From contig UCIV01000001.1 of the NCBI GenBank assembly GCA_900472575.1, positions 1 through 64,000 of the forward strand: a stretch of DNA of 64,000 nt. The letters are read 5' to 3'. The translations under genes and the position numbers were made by a program. The DNA comes from Hyphomicrobiales bacterium (GTDB lineage Bacteria > Pseudomonadota > Alphaproteobacteria > Rhizobiales > Rhizobiaceae). How positions within the stretch are numbered: position 1 is the first letter of the stretch; every line of letters begins with the position of its first letter. Of the stretch, positions 55,469-64,000 are shown one piece after another. Under the pieces are notes generated by a model. It searched no databases. It had not been told where the DNA came from and saw only the letters and a program-made list of their open reading frames with translations.

Positions 55469-56422
55469 TCAGAAAATGAGCGAGAGAAGCAGGCCAGCAA
55501 AGAGGATTGCGCCGACACGATTGTTGGAGAGGAACAGGTCCCGGCACTGGGCGGTATTGCGGATATCCAGAATGAGAATCTGCCAGCCGAGCATAATGAC
55601 CATAGCAATCAGCCCGACATAGGCGAAGAAACCGGCACCGGCTGCGATAAAGGACAAGAAAAGAAACAGGACGGTGACGCCGTAGAGCCCGACAAGGCAG
55701 GGTTTTGCCTTGTCACCGAACAGCCGTGCAGTAGAGCGAACACCGATCAGTTCATCATCCTCGATATCCTGATAGGCATAGATCGTGTCGTAACCGATCG
55801 TCCAGGCAACGGCACCGATATAGAGAAACACCGGCGCCCAGGAGAGCGATCCGAAGATTGCCGCCCAGCCCATCAGCGCGCCCCAGGAGAATGCGAGCCC
55901 AAGGAAGAACTGCGGCCAATCGGTAAAACGTTTGGCAAAGGGATAGATGGCGACGACAGCGAGCGAGGCTATGCCGAGCACGATCGAGAAGGTGTTGAAC
56001 TGAATGAGGACAAGCAGTCCGACCAGCGCCTGCAGAACGATGAACACCTTGGCACCGAAACGGGACACACGACCAGATGGCAGCGGGCGCGAGCGGGTGC
56101 GCGCCACTTCCATGTCGATATCGTGGTCGACGAGATCGTTATAGGCACAGCCCGCGCCACGCATGGCGACCGAGCCGATGAACATCAGGAAAAGATAGAA
56201 TATGATCGTGCCTGCCGATGGCTCCAGACCATCGGGTGCCGCGTCCGCCGCAAGAGCGATGGACCAGAAGCACGGCCACATCAGAAGCTGCCAGCCGATC
56301 GGGCGGTCCCAGCGGGCAAGCTGGGAATATCCCCATAGCGATCGCGGCAGCACGCGATAGACAAAATTATCGGAAGGGGCATCGGCCACGCGAGCGGCAT
56401 CATTTGGGGCGTTTGTCATCAT
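55469..56422 (-). CDS. ubiA: 4-hydroxybenzoate polyprenyltransferase
   Basis: A 317-residue integral membrane prenyltransferase with about eight helices and both Asp-rich motifs: CAYNDLVDHDIDMEVARTRSRPLPSG (first) and GYDTIYAYQDIEDDELIGVRSTA (second), which bind the Mg-diphosphate of the polyprenyl donor. It attaches the isoprenoid tail to 4-hydroxybenzoate in ubiquinone synthesis. A palindromic repeat separates it from cfa, upstream on the same strand. Confidence 0.96.
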   Translation of the reverse strand: MMTNAPNDAARVADAPSDNFVYRVLPRSLWGYSQLARWDRPIGWQLLMWPCFWSIALAADAAPDGLEPSAGTIIFYLFLMFIGSVAMRGAGCAYNDLVDHDIDMEVARTRSRPLPSGRVSRFGAKVFIVLQALVGLLVLIQFNTFSIVLGIASLAVVAIYPFAKRFTDWPQFFLGLAFSWGALMGWAAIFGSLSWAPVFLYIGAVAWTIGYDTIYAYQDIEDDELIGVRSTARLFGDKAKPCLVGLYGVTVLFLFLSFIAAGAGFFAYVGLIAMVIMLGWQILILDIRNTAQCRDLFLSNNRVGAILFAGLLLSLIF

Positions 56423-56485
56423 GCCGAGGTTCTAGCGCCGGGGATTTGGGGTGGTCAAGGAGATGGAAGAATCATCACCTTCAAG

Positions 56486-56613
56486 TCCCCTCTGGCCTGC
56501 CGGCCATCTCCCCCACAAGGGGGAGAAGACCCGTGGCGGCCTCTTGCCAATTTCTCACCGGAAGGATCGGCCGGGTTAAGCCCTCCCCCTTGTGGGGAGG
56601 GTTGGCAGGGGTC
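56486..56613. repeat. Rhizobial GC-rich palindromic intergenic repeat, copy 2
   Basis: Same ends as copy 1 at 43353-43484 (CCCCTCTGGCCTGCCGGCC ... AAGCCCTCCCCCTTGTGGGG), with an unrelated centre of about 45 bp. It lies between the cfa stop and the ubiA start, both on the minus strand. Confidence 0.85.
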
Positions 56614-56636
56614 TTCTGCCCCCAGCTGGGCCACCA

Positions 56637-57893
56637 TCACACCGCAATCTTGTCCAGCGGCAACCGGCTCTGTTCAAACGCCCGCAACTCGGCTTCCCGC
56701 TCATAGATGTAGTCGCGCGTATCAGGCACGGCCTGGCGCTTCTTGACGATCTGGATCTGGAAGATGTGGAAGGCTTCGTGGGTGAAGGCCATTTCGGACG
56801 CTGCGAGATAGAATTCCCACATCCTGACGAAACGGTCGTCATAAAGCGCTGCGGCCTTTTCCCTGTTGGCCATGAAGCGCTCGCGCCAGTGGCGCAGCGT
56901 ATAGGCGTAATGCATTGGCAGGATTTCAACGTCGGAGACCAGCAGTCCCGCCTTTTCGATCGCCGGAAGCACTTCCGCCAGAGACGGGATATAACCGCCC
57001 GGGAAGATGTACTTTTCGATCCACGGATTGTTGTAGATCGCCGGATAGGGCTGGCCGATCGAATGCAACACCATCACGCCGTCATCGGCGAGCACATCGT
57101 TCACCTTGTTGAAGAACTTTTTGTAGTTCAGGCGGCCGACATGTTCGAACATTCCGACGGAGACGATGCGATCGTAGCTCTTGGTCGGCGGCAGGTAATA
57201 ATAGTCCTGCAACTCGAAACGGACGCTGTTGGCGAGACCCCGCCTGGCGGCTCGTTCGCGGGAAATCTTCAGTTGCTCGGTCGACAGCGTGATGCCGGTC
57301 ACGTCGATGCCGGAGCTTTCCGACAGATACATCGCCATGCCGCCCCAGCCGGAGCCGATTTCCAGCGCCTTCTGGCCGGGCTCTGCCAGAAGCTTTGCCA
57401 CGATATGGCGTTTCTTGGCGATCTGCGCCTCGTCCAGTGAAATGCCGGGCGGGTTGAAGTAGGCGCAGGAATATTGCCAGTCCTCGTCGAGAAACAGCGA
57501 GAACAGCTTTTCGTCGAGATCGTAGTGATGCGAGACGTTCTTGCGATTGTGGTTGATCGGAACGCGATTACGGAACTGCGCCTCGATCATGCGGCCGATG
57601 CCGCGGACGATCATGCCGAATGTCAGGCCTTCGGACAGGGTGTTGTCCTTGATCAGGGCCAGGAACTCATAGATGTCGCCTTCTTCCACAAGGAGACGGC
57701 CATCCATGTAGAGCTGGCCGAGTTGCAACTGCGGATCACGCAGAAGCGCCAATTCCGATGCCTCGTCGGTGAAGCGGATGGCCACCGACCGACCTCCCCC
57801 TCCTCCATATCGCTGTTCGCCTCCCGTCCCACGGACGGTGAGAGTGCCTATCTTGATGATTTTGCTAAGAAGATCGTGAAGGGACGAGTTCAC
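56637..57893 (-). CDS. cfa: Cyclopropane-fatty-acyl-phospholipid synthase
   Basis: 418 residues from GTG at 57893 with AGGAGGT upstream. The SAM-binding motif is ALEIGSGWGGMAMYL, with YSCAYFNPPGISLDEAQIAKKRHI preceding it and ISVGMFEHVGRLNYKKFF following it (bicarbonate/active-site region). The enzyme methylenates unsaturated phospholipid chains in the membrane, a stationary-phase and acid-stress adaptation. It lies downstream of tex on the same strand, with a hairpin between. Confidence 0.95.
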   Translation of the reverse strand: MNSSLHDLLSKIIKIGTLTVRGTGGEQRYGGGGGRSVAIRFTDEASELALLRDPQLQLGQLYMDGRLLVEEGDIYEFLALIKDNTLSEGLTFGMIVRGIGRMIEAQFRNRVPINHNRKNVSHHYDLDEKLFSLFLDEDWQYSCAYFNPPGISLDEAQIAKKRHIVAKLLAEPGQKALEIGSGWGGMAMYLSESSGIDVTGITLSTEQLKISRERAARRGLANSVRFELQDYYYLPPTKSYDRIVSVGMFEHVGRLNYKKFFNKVNDVLADDGVMVLHSIGQPYPAIYNNPWIEKYIFPGGYIPSLAEVLPAIEKAGLLVSDVEILPMHYAYTLRHWRERFMANREKAAALYDDRFVRMWEFYLAASEMAFTHEAFHIFQIQIVKKRQAVPDTRDYIYEREAELRAFEQSRLPLDKIAV

Positions 57894-58000
57894 GGACCCA
57901 CCTCCTGAATACTAAGGGAACCTTACTATTTTTCGAAATCTAGCGTCTATTCCTCGGACTGCAAGCACATTCCGGTCATGAAAATGACACGAAACAGCAC

Positions 58001-58027
58001 GCCGTCAAACGGGTTGTTTGACGGCGC
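58001..58027. terminator. Perfect hairpin between tex and cfa
   Basis: CGCCGTCAAAC (58001-58011), GGGTT loop, GTTTGACGGCG (58017-58027). The 11-bp arms lie 38 bp past the tex stop and 107 bp upstream of the cfa start. No T-run follows, so it could be a Rho-independent-like terminator or an operator of cfa. Confidence 0.6.
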
Positions 58028-58065
58028 ACACCTAATGGTAGCAATGACATCGAAGCTTGTAAAAT

Positions 58066-60366
58066 TCAGCGCTTTTTTAAAGCTTCTGCGAGCGCTGCGC
58101 CGAAAGCGCCTTGTGAAGAAGGCTTTTCGGTCTTCATGAATTTTTGATTGGCGGGGCGTTCATTTTTGCCCGGACCACGCGGCGGCGGGGCGCTTTCGCC
58201 TCCATCCTTGCGCATTGTCAAGCCGATTCGCTTGCGCTTGACGTCCACCTCGACCACCTTGACCTTCACCACATCACCCGCCTTGACGACTTCATGCGGG
58301 TCCTTGACGAACTTGTCGGCCAGTTGCGAGACGTGTACGAGACCGTCCTGATGCACGCCGATATCGACGAAAGCGCCGAAGGCCGCAACGTTCGTCACGG
58401 TACCTTCCAGCAGCATGCCGGGCTTGAGATCGGTGATCTCGTCGATACCGTCTGCAAAGGTGGCGGTCTTGAAGCTCGGGCGCGGGTCACGCCCGGGCTT
58501 TTCCAGTTCGGCGATGATGTCCTTCACGGTCGGCAGACCGAACTGCTCGTCGATGAACTGGCGCGGATCGACAGCCTTCAGCGCCGCACTGTCGCCCATC
58601 AGCGCACGCAGGTCGCGACCGCAGGCGGCAACGATCTTCTTCGCCACGCCATAGGCTTCCGGGTGGACGGAAGAGGCATCGAGCGGTTCCTTGCCATTCG
58701 GAATACGCAGGAAGCCTGCCGCCTGTTCGAAGGTACGGTTACCCAGGCGTGCAACCTTCAGAAGATCCTTGCGGCTTTCGAAAGCGCCGTTCAAATCGCG
58801 ATGGGCAACAATCGCTTCAGCAATGGATTTACTCAAGCCCGAAACGCGGGCAAGCAGCGGCGCAGACGCCATGTTGAGATCGACGCCAACGGCATTCACC
58901 GCATCTTCGACGACGGCATCGAGCGAGCGGGCGAGTTTGCCCTGATCGACGTCGTGCTGGTACTGGCCGACGCCGATCGCCTTGGGTTCGATCTTGACGA
59001 GTTCGGCCAGCGGGTCCTGCAGGCGGCGGGCGATGGAGACCGCGCCGCGCAGCGACACGTCGAGCCCCGGGAATTCGGCGGCTGCCGTTTCCGAGGCGGA
59101 ATAGACCGAGGCGCCGGCTTCCGACACGATAACCTTGGTCGGCCTGGCCCCCGGAAGGGATGACAGCATATCGGCCACCAGCTTTTCCGTCTCGCGGCTG
59201 CCGGTACCGTTGCCGATGGCGATCAGTTCGACATCATGCTTGCGGATCAGCGAGGCAAGTTCAGCCTGGGTACCGCGCAGGTCGTTCTTCGGCGGGAAAG
59301 GATAGACGGTCGAGGTGTCGATCAGCTTGCCGGTGGCATCGACGATCGCGACCTTGACGCCAGTGCGGATGCCCGGATCGAGGCCCATGGTCGAGCGGGA
59401 ACCGGCAGGAGCGGCCAGAAGCAGGTCCTTGAGATTACGCGCGAAGACGTGAATTGCATCCTCTTCGGAGCGCTCGCGCATTTCCCGCATCAGATCGAGC
59501 GACAGGGAGACAGAGAGCTTGACGCGCCAGGTCCAGCCGGCAGCCTCCATCAGCCACAGGTCGCCCTTGCCAGAGCCGCGGATTTCAAACGCAGCGGCAA
59601 TGATGCGCTGTGCCGGCTTGACCGGGGATGTGTCGTCGGCATCGACATCTATCGTCAGCGTTAGCATTTCCTCATTCCAGCCGCGCAGCATGGCGAGTGC
59701 ACGGTGGCCGGGAACGGTTGCCCAGCGCTCCGTGTGATCGAAATAGTCGGCGAACTTTGCGCCCGCCTCCTGCTTGCCATCGACCACCTTGGCGCGGAGA
59801 ACGGCGCCATCGCGCATATGCTGGCGCAGGCGGCCGAGAAGATCGGCATTTTCGGAGATGGTTTCGGCAACGATATCGCGCGCGCCATCGAGCGCCGTCT
59901 TCAGGTCGGCGACTTCACCCTGAACATAGTCTTGCGCAAGCTTTGCCGGGTCGGCGTTGCGATCGGCCCAGATGGCTTCGGCGAGCGGGCCAAGGCCACG
60001 TTCGCGGGCGATCTCGGCGCGGGTGCGGCGCTTCGGCTTGTAGGGAAGATAAAGGTCTTCGAGTTCGGCCTTGGTGACGGCACCGGCCAGCTTGGCCGCC
60101 AGTTCGTCGGTCATCTTGCCCTGGGTATTGATGCTGTCGACGATCGAGACGCGGCGCGCTTCCAGTTCGCGTAGATAGACGAGGCGCTCGGCAAGATTGC
60201 GAAGCTGCGTATCGTCGAGGCCACCGGTCACTTCCTTACGATAGCGCGCGATGAAGGGAACCGTCGCGCCTTCATCCAGCAAACCGATCGCCGCCTTGGC
60301 CTGATCCGGGCGCGCGTTGATTTCTGCGGCAATCGCAAGGCTGAGTTTCTGGATGTCGGCGGCCAT
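58066..60366 (-). CDS. tex: Tex family RNA-binding transcription accessory protein
   Basis: A 766-residue protein with the full Tex order: N-terminal helical region ([23 protein letters not shown]), YqgF-like RNase H domain ([21 protein letters not shown]), helix-hairpin-helix segment ([23 protein letters not shown]) and C-terminal S1 RNA-binding domain ([36 protein letters not shown]), then a basic tail. Tex binds RNA and is thought to act in transcription and ribosome-associated processes. Confidence 0.96.
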   Translation of the reverse strand: MAADIQKLSLAIAAEINARPDQAKAAIGLLDEGATVPFIARYRKEVTGGLDDTQLRNLAERLVYLRELEARRVSIVDSINTQGKMTDELAAKLAGAVTKAELEDLYLPYKPKRRTRAEIARERGLGPLAEAIWADRNADPAKLAQDYVQGEVADLKTALDGARDIVAETISENADLLGRLRQHMRDGAVLRAKVVDGKQEAGAKFADYFDHTERWATVPGHRALAMLRGWNEEMLTLTIDVDADDTSPVKPAQRIIAAAFEIRGSGKGDLWLMEAAGWTWRVKLSVSLSLDLMREMRERSEEDAIHVFARNLKDLLLAAPAGSRSTMGLDPGIRTGVKVAIVDATGKLIDTSTVYPFPPKNDLRGTQAELASLIRKHDVELIAIGNGTGSRETEKLVADMLSSLPGARPTKVIVSEAGASVYSASETAAAEFPGLDVSLRGAVSIARRLQDPLAELVKIEPKAIGVGQYQHDVDQGKLARSLDAVVEDAVNAVGVDLNMASAPLLARVSGLSKSIAEAIVAHRDLNGAFESRKDLLKVARLGNRTFEQAAGFLRIPNGKEPLDASSVHPEAYGVAKKIVAACGRDLRALMGDSAALKAVDPRQFIDEQFGLPTVKDIIAELEKPGRDPRPSFKTATFADGIDEITDLKPGMLLEGTVTNVAAFGAFVDIGVHQDGLVHVSQLADKFVKDPHEVVKAGDVVKVKVVEVDVKRKRIGLTMRKDGGESAPPPRGPGKNERPANQKFMKTEKPSSQGAFGAALAEALKKR

Positions 60367-60593
60367 GGAAGTCCTCGTCTAGATCGGGAGGCGCGACCAT
60401 AGTCAAACTTTGCGGCAAGACAACACCGCCTTTCCCTGCGCTCACAGGATGATGAAGCAGCCTGTGCCAAAACGGACCGGCATTCACAAATCGATAACCG
60501 TCACCCGGTGGATAAAGACGTGACATCTTCTCGCATTCGTCGCGCCACCTATAGTTAGCGACGCCGCATGATGCGGTACGCATGGAGGTATGA

Positions 60594-60776
60594 ATGCCCA
60601 GAAGAATCGCCACCCAACTCGCCCGTGATGAGGCGGTGGGCTCCGAAGAGCTTGAGGCCGCCATCATCTACCTGAGCGAAAAGATAAAAGATGCGGCCAA
60701 AAGAGACGAACCGGTTCCCTTCCTCGCCTATAGAAACCGACTGATTTTCGAAACGACACTGGCGTTGCGCCGGTAG
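60594..60776 (+). CDS. Small hypothetical protein (60 residues)
   Basis: ATG 60594 has a strong GGAGGT ribosome site 6 nt upstream, supporting translation. The protein (MPRRIATQLARDEAVG...) is charged and mostly helical, with ELEAAIIYLSEKIKDAAKRDEPVPFLAYRNRLIFETTLALRR. No known motif. Such short helical proteins are common next to purD or tex in rhizobia as far as I recall, with no assigned role. Confidence 0.6.
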   Translation: MPRRIATQLARDEAVGSEELEAAIIYLSEKIKDAAKRDEPVPFLAYRNRLIFETTLALRR

Positions 60777-60931
60777 GAGCATGCACGCTCTAGAAACATA
60801 TCATCAAGGCGGTGCCGACCCTGTTATCCCTGTGGGGCCGGCCGCCAACCGGGTGCATATCGGCCGCAGACCCTTGACCTTTGCGGCAACGGGCCTTAAC
60901 CGCCCCAGTGAAACAACCATGAGGGCGGTTT

Positions 60932-62203
60932 ATGAAGGTTCTGCTGATCGGCTCAGGCGGCCGCGAACATGCACTGGCGTGGAAGCTTGCACAGTCTCCC
61001 AAACTGACTGCCCTTTATGCCGCTCCGGGCAATCCCGGTATCGCGGAACATGCCCAGATTGCTTCCCTTGACGTCGATGATCACGGCGCAGTTGCCGAAT
61101 TCTGCCTGACCAACGGTATCGACTTCGTCGTGGTCGGTCCGGAAGGCCCGCTGGTGGCCGGTATCGCCGACGTCTTGCGTTCCAAGAACATCGTCGTATT
61201 TGGACCATCGGCCGCGGCAGCCCAGCTCGAAGGCTCCAAGGGTTTCACCAAGGATATCTGCGCCCGCTACAATATCCCGACCGGCGCCTACCGCCGCTTC
61301 ACCAATGGTGAGGAAGCCAAGGCTTATGTGACCGAGCAAGGCGCGCCGATCGTCGTCAAGGCGGACGGGCTTGCCGCCGGCAAGGGTGTCACCGTTGCGA
61401 TGACGGTCGAAGAAGCACTTGCCGCAATCGACGACTGCTTCGACGGCGCCTTCGGGGCAGCCGGTGCGGAAGTCGTGGTCGAGGCCTATCTCGATGGCGA
61501 GGAGGCGAGCTTCTTCTGCCTTTCCGACGGCAAGACCGCGCTGGCGCTGGCAACCGCGCAGGACCACAAGCGCGTCGGCGACGGCGATACCGGGCCGAAT
61601 ACAGGCGGCATGGGCGCTTACTCCCCTGCCCCGGTGATGACGCCCGAAATGGTCGAGCGGACGATGAAGGAAATTATCGAGCCGACCATCCGCGGCATGG
61701 CGGAAAGCGGCCATCCGTTTACCGGCGTGTTCTTTGCCGGCCTGATGATCACCCAGAAGGGTCCGGAACTGATCGAATACAATGTCCGCTTCGGCGACCC
61801 GGAATGCCAGGTGCTGATGATGCGGCTGAAGAGCGATCTTCTCGAACTGCTCTATGCCGCCGCAACCGGCACTCTCAATCAAGTCGAGGCGCTGTGGAGC
61901 GACGATGTGGCGCTGAGCGTCGTCATGGCATCCAAGGGTTATCCCGCTGCCTATGACAAGAACACGCCGATCGCCAAATTGCCGGCAACAGCAAGGGGCG
62001 AGAAGATCTTCCATGCCGGCACGGCGATCAAGGACGGACAGCTGGTAGCGACCGGCGGCCGGGTGCTCAACGTTACGGCGATCGGCCATAATGTCCGCGA
62101 GGCACAGGCCGGGGCCTATTCGCTCGTAGAAGGCATCACCTGGGAAAACGGTTTCTGCCGCCGCGATATCGGCTGGCGTGCGGCCGCGCGCGAGAATTCC
62201 TGA
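60932..62203 (+). CDS. purD: Phosphoribosylamine--glycine ligase
   Basis: A 423-residue ATP-grasp enzyme that joins glycine to phosphoribosylamine in the second step of purine synthesis. N-terminal [26 protein letters not shown]-grasp [61 protein letters not shown]; and [20 protein letters not shown] are all intact. Length normal. A hairpin follows the stop. Confidence 0.97.
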   Translation: MKVLLIGSGGREHALAWKLAQSPKLTALYAAPGNPGIAEHAQIASLDVDDHGAVAEFCLTNGIDFVVVGPEGPLVAGIADVLRSKNIVVFGPSAAAAQLEGSKGFTKDICARYNIPTGAYRRFTNGEEAKAYVTEQGAPIVVKADGLAAGKGVTVAMTVEEALAAIDDCFDGAFGAAGAEVVVEAYLDGEEASFFCLSDGKTALALATAQDHKRVGDGDTGPNTGGMGAYSPAPVMTPEMVERTMKEIIEPTIRGMAESGHPFTGVFFAGLMITQKGPELIEYNVRFGDPECQVLMMRLKSDLLELLYAAATGTLNQVEALWSDDVALSVVMASKGYPAAYDKNTPIAKLPATARGEKIFHAGTAIKDGQLVATGGRVLNVTAIGHNVREAQAGAYSLVEGITWENGFCRRDIGWRAAARENS

Positions 62204-62209
62204 CAGCTT

Positions 62210-62236
62210 GGCCGCATGCCTTCTGGTGATGCGGCC
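62210..62236 (+). terminator. Terminator-like hairpin after purD
   Basis: GGCCGCAT (62210-62217) and ATGCGGCC (62229-62236) with an 11-nt loop begin 6 bp past the purD stop. Confidence 0.6.
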
Positions 62237-62329
62237 GATCGTTACAGTTTAAGCCGTTATTTACCGGTTCTCCTGACGGGATCGAAACCACTGATGGACT
62301 AAGCATGATGCAAAGAGAGGATTTGCATA

Positions 62330-62806
62330 ATGCGCCATCTGGCCCTCACAGCCTTCGTGCTTTTCGCCGGTACTGCCCAGGCGCAGTCTGTCATGCCATT
62401 TCCGGGCAATACGCAGGGAACGACCCCAAGCATGCTGAGCTTGACTTGCGAAACCTGCCCTCCTCTCAAGAAGGCCGAAGACAGTAACTACAAGGTTCCC
62501 GAGCTGAAAGGCAGCATCCAATCGGTCTCGCTTATGGAGATCGACGGCCAGAAGAAGATCGTACGTACCGATGCTTGGATGGGCGGCTCGCCGGTCGTCC
62601 ATATCAGCAAGGTACCGGACTGGATGAACATCGATCAGATGCAGGCTGTGATTGCGACCACGAGCGGCAGATATGTCCAGACAGAGGTCCAGACCGCGAG
62701 CCATCAAGCTGACCCGATCGACCTTGAGTCAAAGACAGGCGCCGTGGAGAAAAGCACCTTCAGCGAGCAGAAGATAAAAGACACTCCACTTAGGTTGAGT
62801 GAATAA
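62330..62806 (+). CDS. Exported hypothetical protein
   Basis: A 158-residue protein with a clear signal peptide (MRHLALTAFVLFAGTAQAQ) and, after it, a Cys-x2-Cys (TCETCPPL). The rest is charged and Ser/Thr-rich, with ISKVPDWMNIDQMQAV centrally. It may belong to the small secreted HPE1-like group named in rhizobial annotations; this is recall at low confidence. No neighbouring gene gives it context. Confidence 0.55.
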   Translation: MRHLALTAFVLFAGTAQAQSVMPFPGNTQGTTPSMLSLTCETCPPLKKAEDSNYKVPELKGSIQSVSLMEIDGQKKIVRTDAWMGGSPVVHISKVPDWMNIDQMQAVIATTSGRYVQTEVQTASHQADPIDLESKTGAVEKSTFSEQKIKDTPLRLSE

Positions 62807-63085
62807 CGAGAGCTGCTTATTTCGCCATCCGCAAGATACATTATTCCTAATACTTCTACCCTGACTTGTTAAATTCCCTATCGGGCTGAAAATTCGCGAT
62901 AACGTTCGATAATATATCCGTTATCATCGGCCATCCGCCAAAAACTTAAATTTTTATTCAAAGATACAGGGCATTTTTAGCCTTGTGCGATGCAGCACGA
63001 ATTTTGCGCAGGATGCGCTCCTTCCCAACACTTGAAGTTTATTCGGCTGCCGGACAACGGCGGTCGGTATGGTCGCGAGGATTCC

Positions 63086-64000
63086 ATGAAGAACCTGAAG
63101 ATCTCCCATCAGCTCGTCCTGCTCGTGCTGACATTAATGGTCGCCTTCGCGGTCGGTACCTATTTCGAACTACGCGCATCCACCAGCGCGATCTATGCAG
63201 AGCGTTACGGAATGCTGCGCAGCCAAGTGGAATCCGGCATCGGCATTCTGAAGAAATTCCAGGAGCGTGAAGCGGCCGGCGAGCTGACGCGCGAGGACGC
63301 CCAGAAACAGGCCTTCGCAGCTGTCTCCGCCATGACCTTCAAGCCGGACGGTTATCTCTATGCCTATGACTATGACGTGACGATGCGCCTGCATCCGGAC
63401 CCCAAGCGTCTCGGCCAGAATTTCAAGGGCAAGCCCGACAGCCAGGGCTTCATGTATCGCGACGAGTTGGTCAAGCTCGCCCGTGCCGGGGGCGGCACTG
63501 CAGACTTCCTTGGGCCCAAGCCCGGCGAACAGGGCGAGGATTTCCGCAAGAGCTCCTATGCGCTCGCTTTCGAACCCTGGCAGTTGGTTCTCGTTACCGG
63601 CGTCTATGTCGATGACCTCGAAGCACAGGTCCGCTCGGACATCATGAAGGCCGTCGGCATCGGAGCCGGCATCCTTGTGCTTGCCGCCATCCTTGCACTG
63701 ATTGTCATCCGCAACATTTCCGGACCGCTCAGCGATATCCGCAACGCGCTGAACGCCGTTGCCGACGAGGATGTCAATCTCAAGATCCCGCACACGGGCA
63801 TGACGAACGAAGTGGGCCTGATGGCCCGCGCCACCGAAGCCCTGCAGCAGAAGGTGCGCGAGCGCCATGCGATGGAAGAACGCCAGCAGCGCCAACAGGA
63901 GGAACTCGACGGCGAGCGCCAGCAGAACCTCGACATGCAGCGCGACGAGGCCAAATTGCAGGCCCGCGTCGTCTCCACGATCGGCTCCGCTCTCGAAAAC
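63086..64000 (+). CDS. Methyl-accepting chemotaxis protein, 3' truncated by window edge
   Basis: Translated directly from ATG 63086, the frame is open to the right edge (305 codons visible). Transmembrane helix 1 is at about residues 8-27, and a periplasmic single-Cache domain at about 30-180, with the typical DGYLYAYDYDVTMRLHP and GFEPWQ-like (AFEPWQLVLVTGVYVDD) motifs. Helix 2 is at about 190-212, HAMP at about 213-265, then a Gln/Glu/Arg-rich coiled coil (RHAMEERQQRQQEELDGERQQN). The methyl-accepting signalling tip lies beyond the window. A small-molecule receptor signalling to CheA is likely. Confidence 0.85.
   Translation, partial: MKNLKISHQLVLLVLTLMVAFAVGTYFELRASTSAIYAERYGMLRSQVESGIGILKKFQEREAAGELTREDAQKQAFAAVSAMTFKPDGYLYAYDYDVTMRLHPDPKRLGQNFKGKPDSQGFMYRDELVKLARAGGGTADFLGPKPGEQGEDFRKSSYALAFEPWQLVLVTGVYVDDLEAQVRSDIMKAVGIGAGILVLAAILALIVIRNISGPLSDIRNALNAVADEDVNLKIPHTGMTNEVGLMARATEALQQKVRERHAMEERQQRQQEELDGERQQNLDMQRDEAKLQARVVSTIGSALEN

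Noticed and set aside
60953..62089. Minus-strand open frame antisense to purD
   Set aside because: purD motifs on the plus strand are complete and this frame has none.
1..64000. tRNA, rRNA, CRISPR arrays, prophage or insertion sequences
   Set aside because: I looked for T-loop-like strings, regularly spaced repeats, transposase or integrase motifs and long terminal repeats and found none.

Overview
The window is ordinary, densely coded chromosome of a Rhizobiaceae-type alphaproteobacterium (Rhizobium/Agrobacterium/Neorhizobium group). The evidence is high G+C, the combination of fabI, aroC, ribB, xseB, dxs and tlyA, BA14K-family proteins, a DUF6101 protein, a bioMNY biotin importer, a TreS-maltokinase fusion, EcfG/RpoE2-type promoter motifs and rhizobial GC-rich palindromic repeats. 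I see no phage, insertion sequence, CRISPR array, tRNA or rRNA. I recognise 58 coding sequences. The first (IalB-like) is cut by the left edge and the last (chemoreceptor) by the right edge.

Layout. 1-4.9 kb: IalB-like protein, YcxB-like membrane protein, TldD peptidase, GNAT acetyltransferase, an unrecognised protein and a TauE/SafE transporter. 5-10.6 kb: polysaccharide deacetylase, PdxH, a surface lipoprotein, a J-domain protein, FabI, a histidine phosphatase and a DUF1344 protein. 10.9-18 kb: a large GGDEF/EAL protein, AroC, RibB, a BrnT/BrnA toxin-antitoxin pair and a Gfo/Idh/MocA dehydrogenase. 18.3-27.1 kb: a three-gene alpha-glucan operon, glgE - treS/mak - glgB, behind a predicted general-stress promoter. 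It should convert trehalose to maltose, maltose-1-phosphate and then branched glucan. 27.1-32 kb: a YcaQ-like protein, the complete biotin ECF importer bioM-bioN-bioY, a thioesterase, a histone-deacetylase-like amidohydrolase and XseB. 32-42.5 kb: an AAA ATPase, pirin, Dxs, a minus-strand group (OpgC-like acyltransferase, cytochrome b561, YceI), TlyA with an RNA methyltransferase, and an animal-type haem peroxidase. 42.5-46.6 kb: enoyl-CoA hydratase, acyl-CoA dehydrogenase and a CorA/ZntB transporter. 46.6-50.6 kb: two BA14K proteins, an HxlR/NmrA divergent pair and a GbcA-like Rieske oxygenase. 51-57.9 kb: an unknown protein, TsaC, an FAD oxidoreductase with a ModE-like regulator, DUF6101, UbiA and Cfa. 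58-64 kb: Tex, a 60-residue protein, PurD, an exported unknown and a chemoreceptor.

The most interesting signal is non-coding. About 100 nt upstream of the GbcA-like Rieske oxygenase, on the same strand, there is a complete-looking cobalamin riboswitch (50659-50870) with all the conserved boxes and a closing P1 helix. An inverted repeat overlaps the predicted promoter. This would place an oxygen-dependent, corrinoid-free demethylase under vitamin B12 control, which is not a riboswitch target I know of. Second-tier signals are the catalytically dead second GH13 barrel in GlgE, two EcfG-type promoters, a 12-bp in-frame tandem repeat in the acyl-CoA dehydrogenase, a clean operator palindrome upstream of it, and a structured leader in front of DUF6101.

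All assignments come from reading motifs and recalling families. No database search was run.
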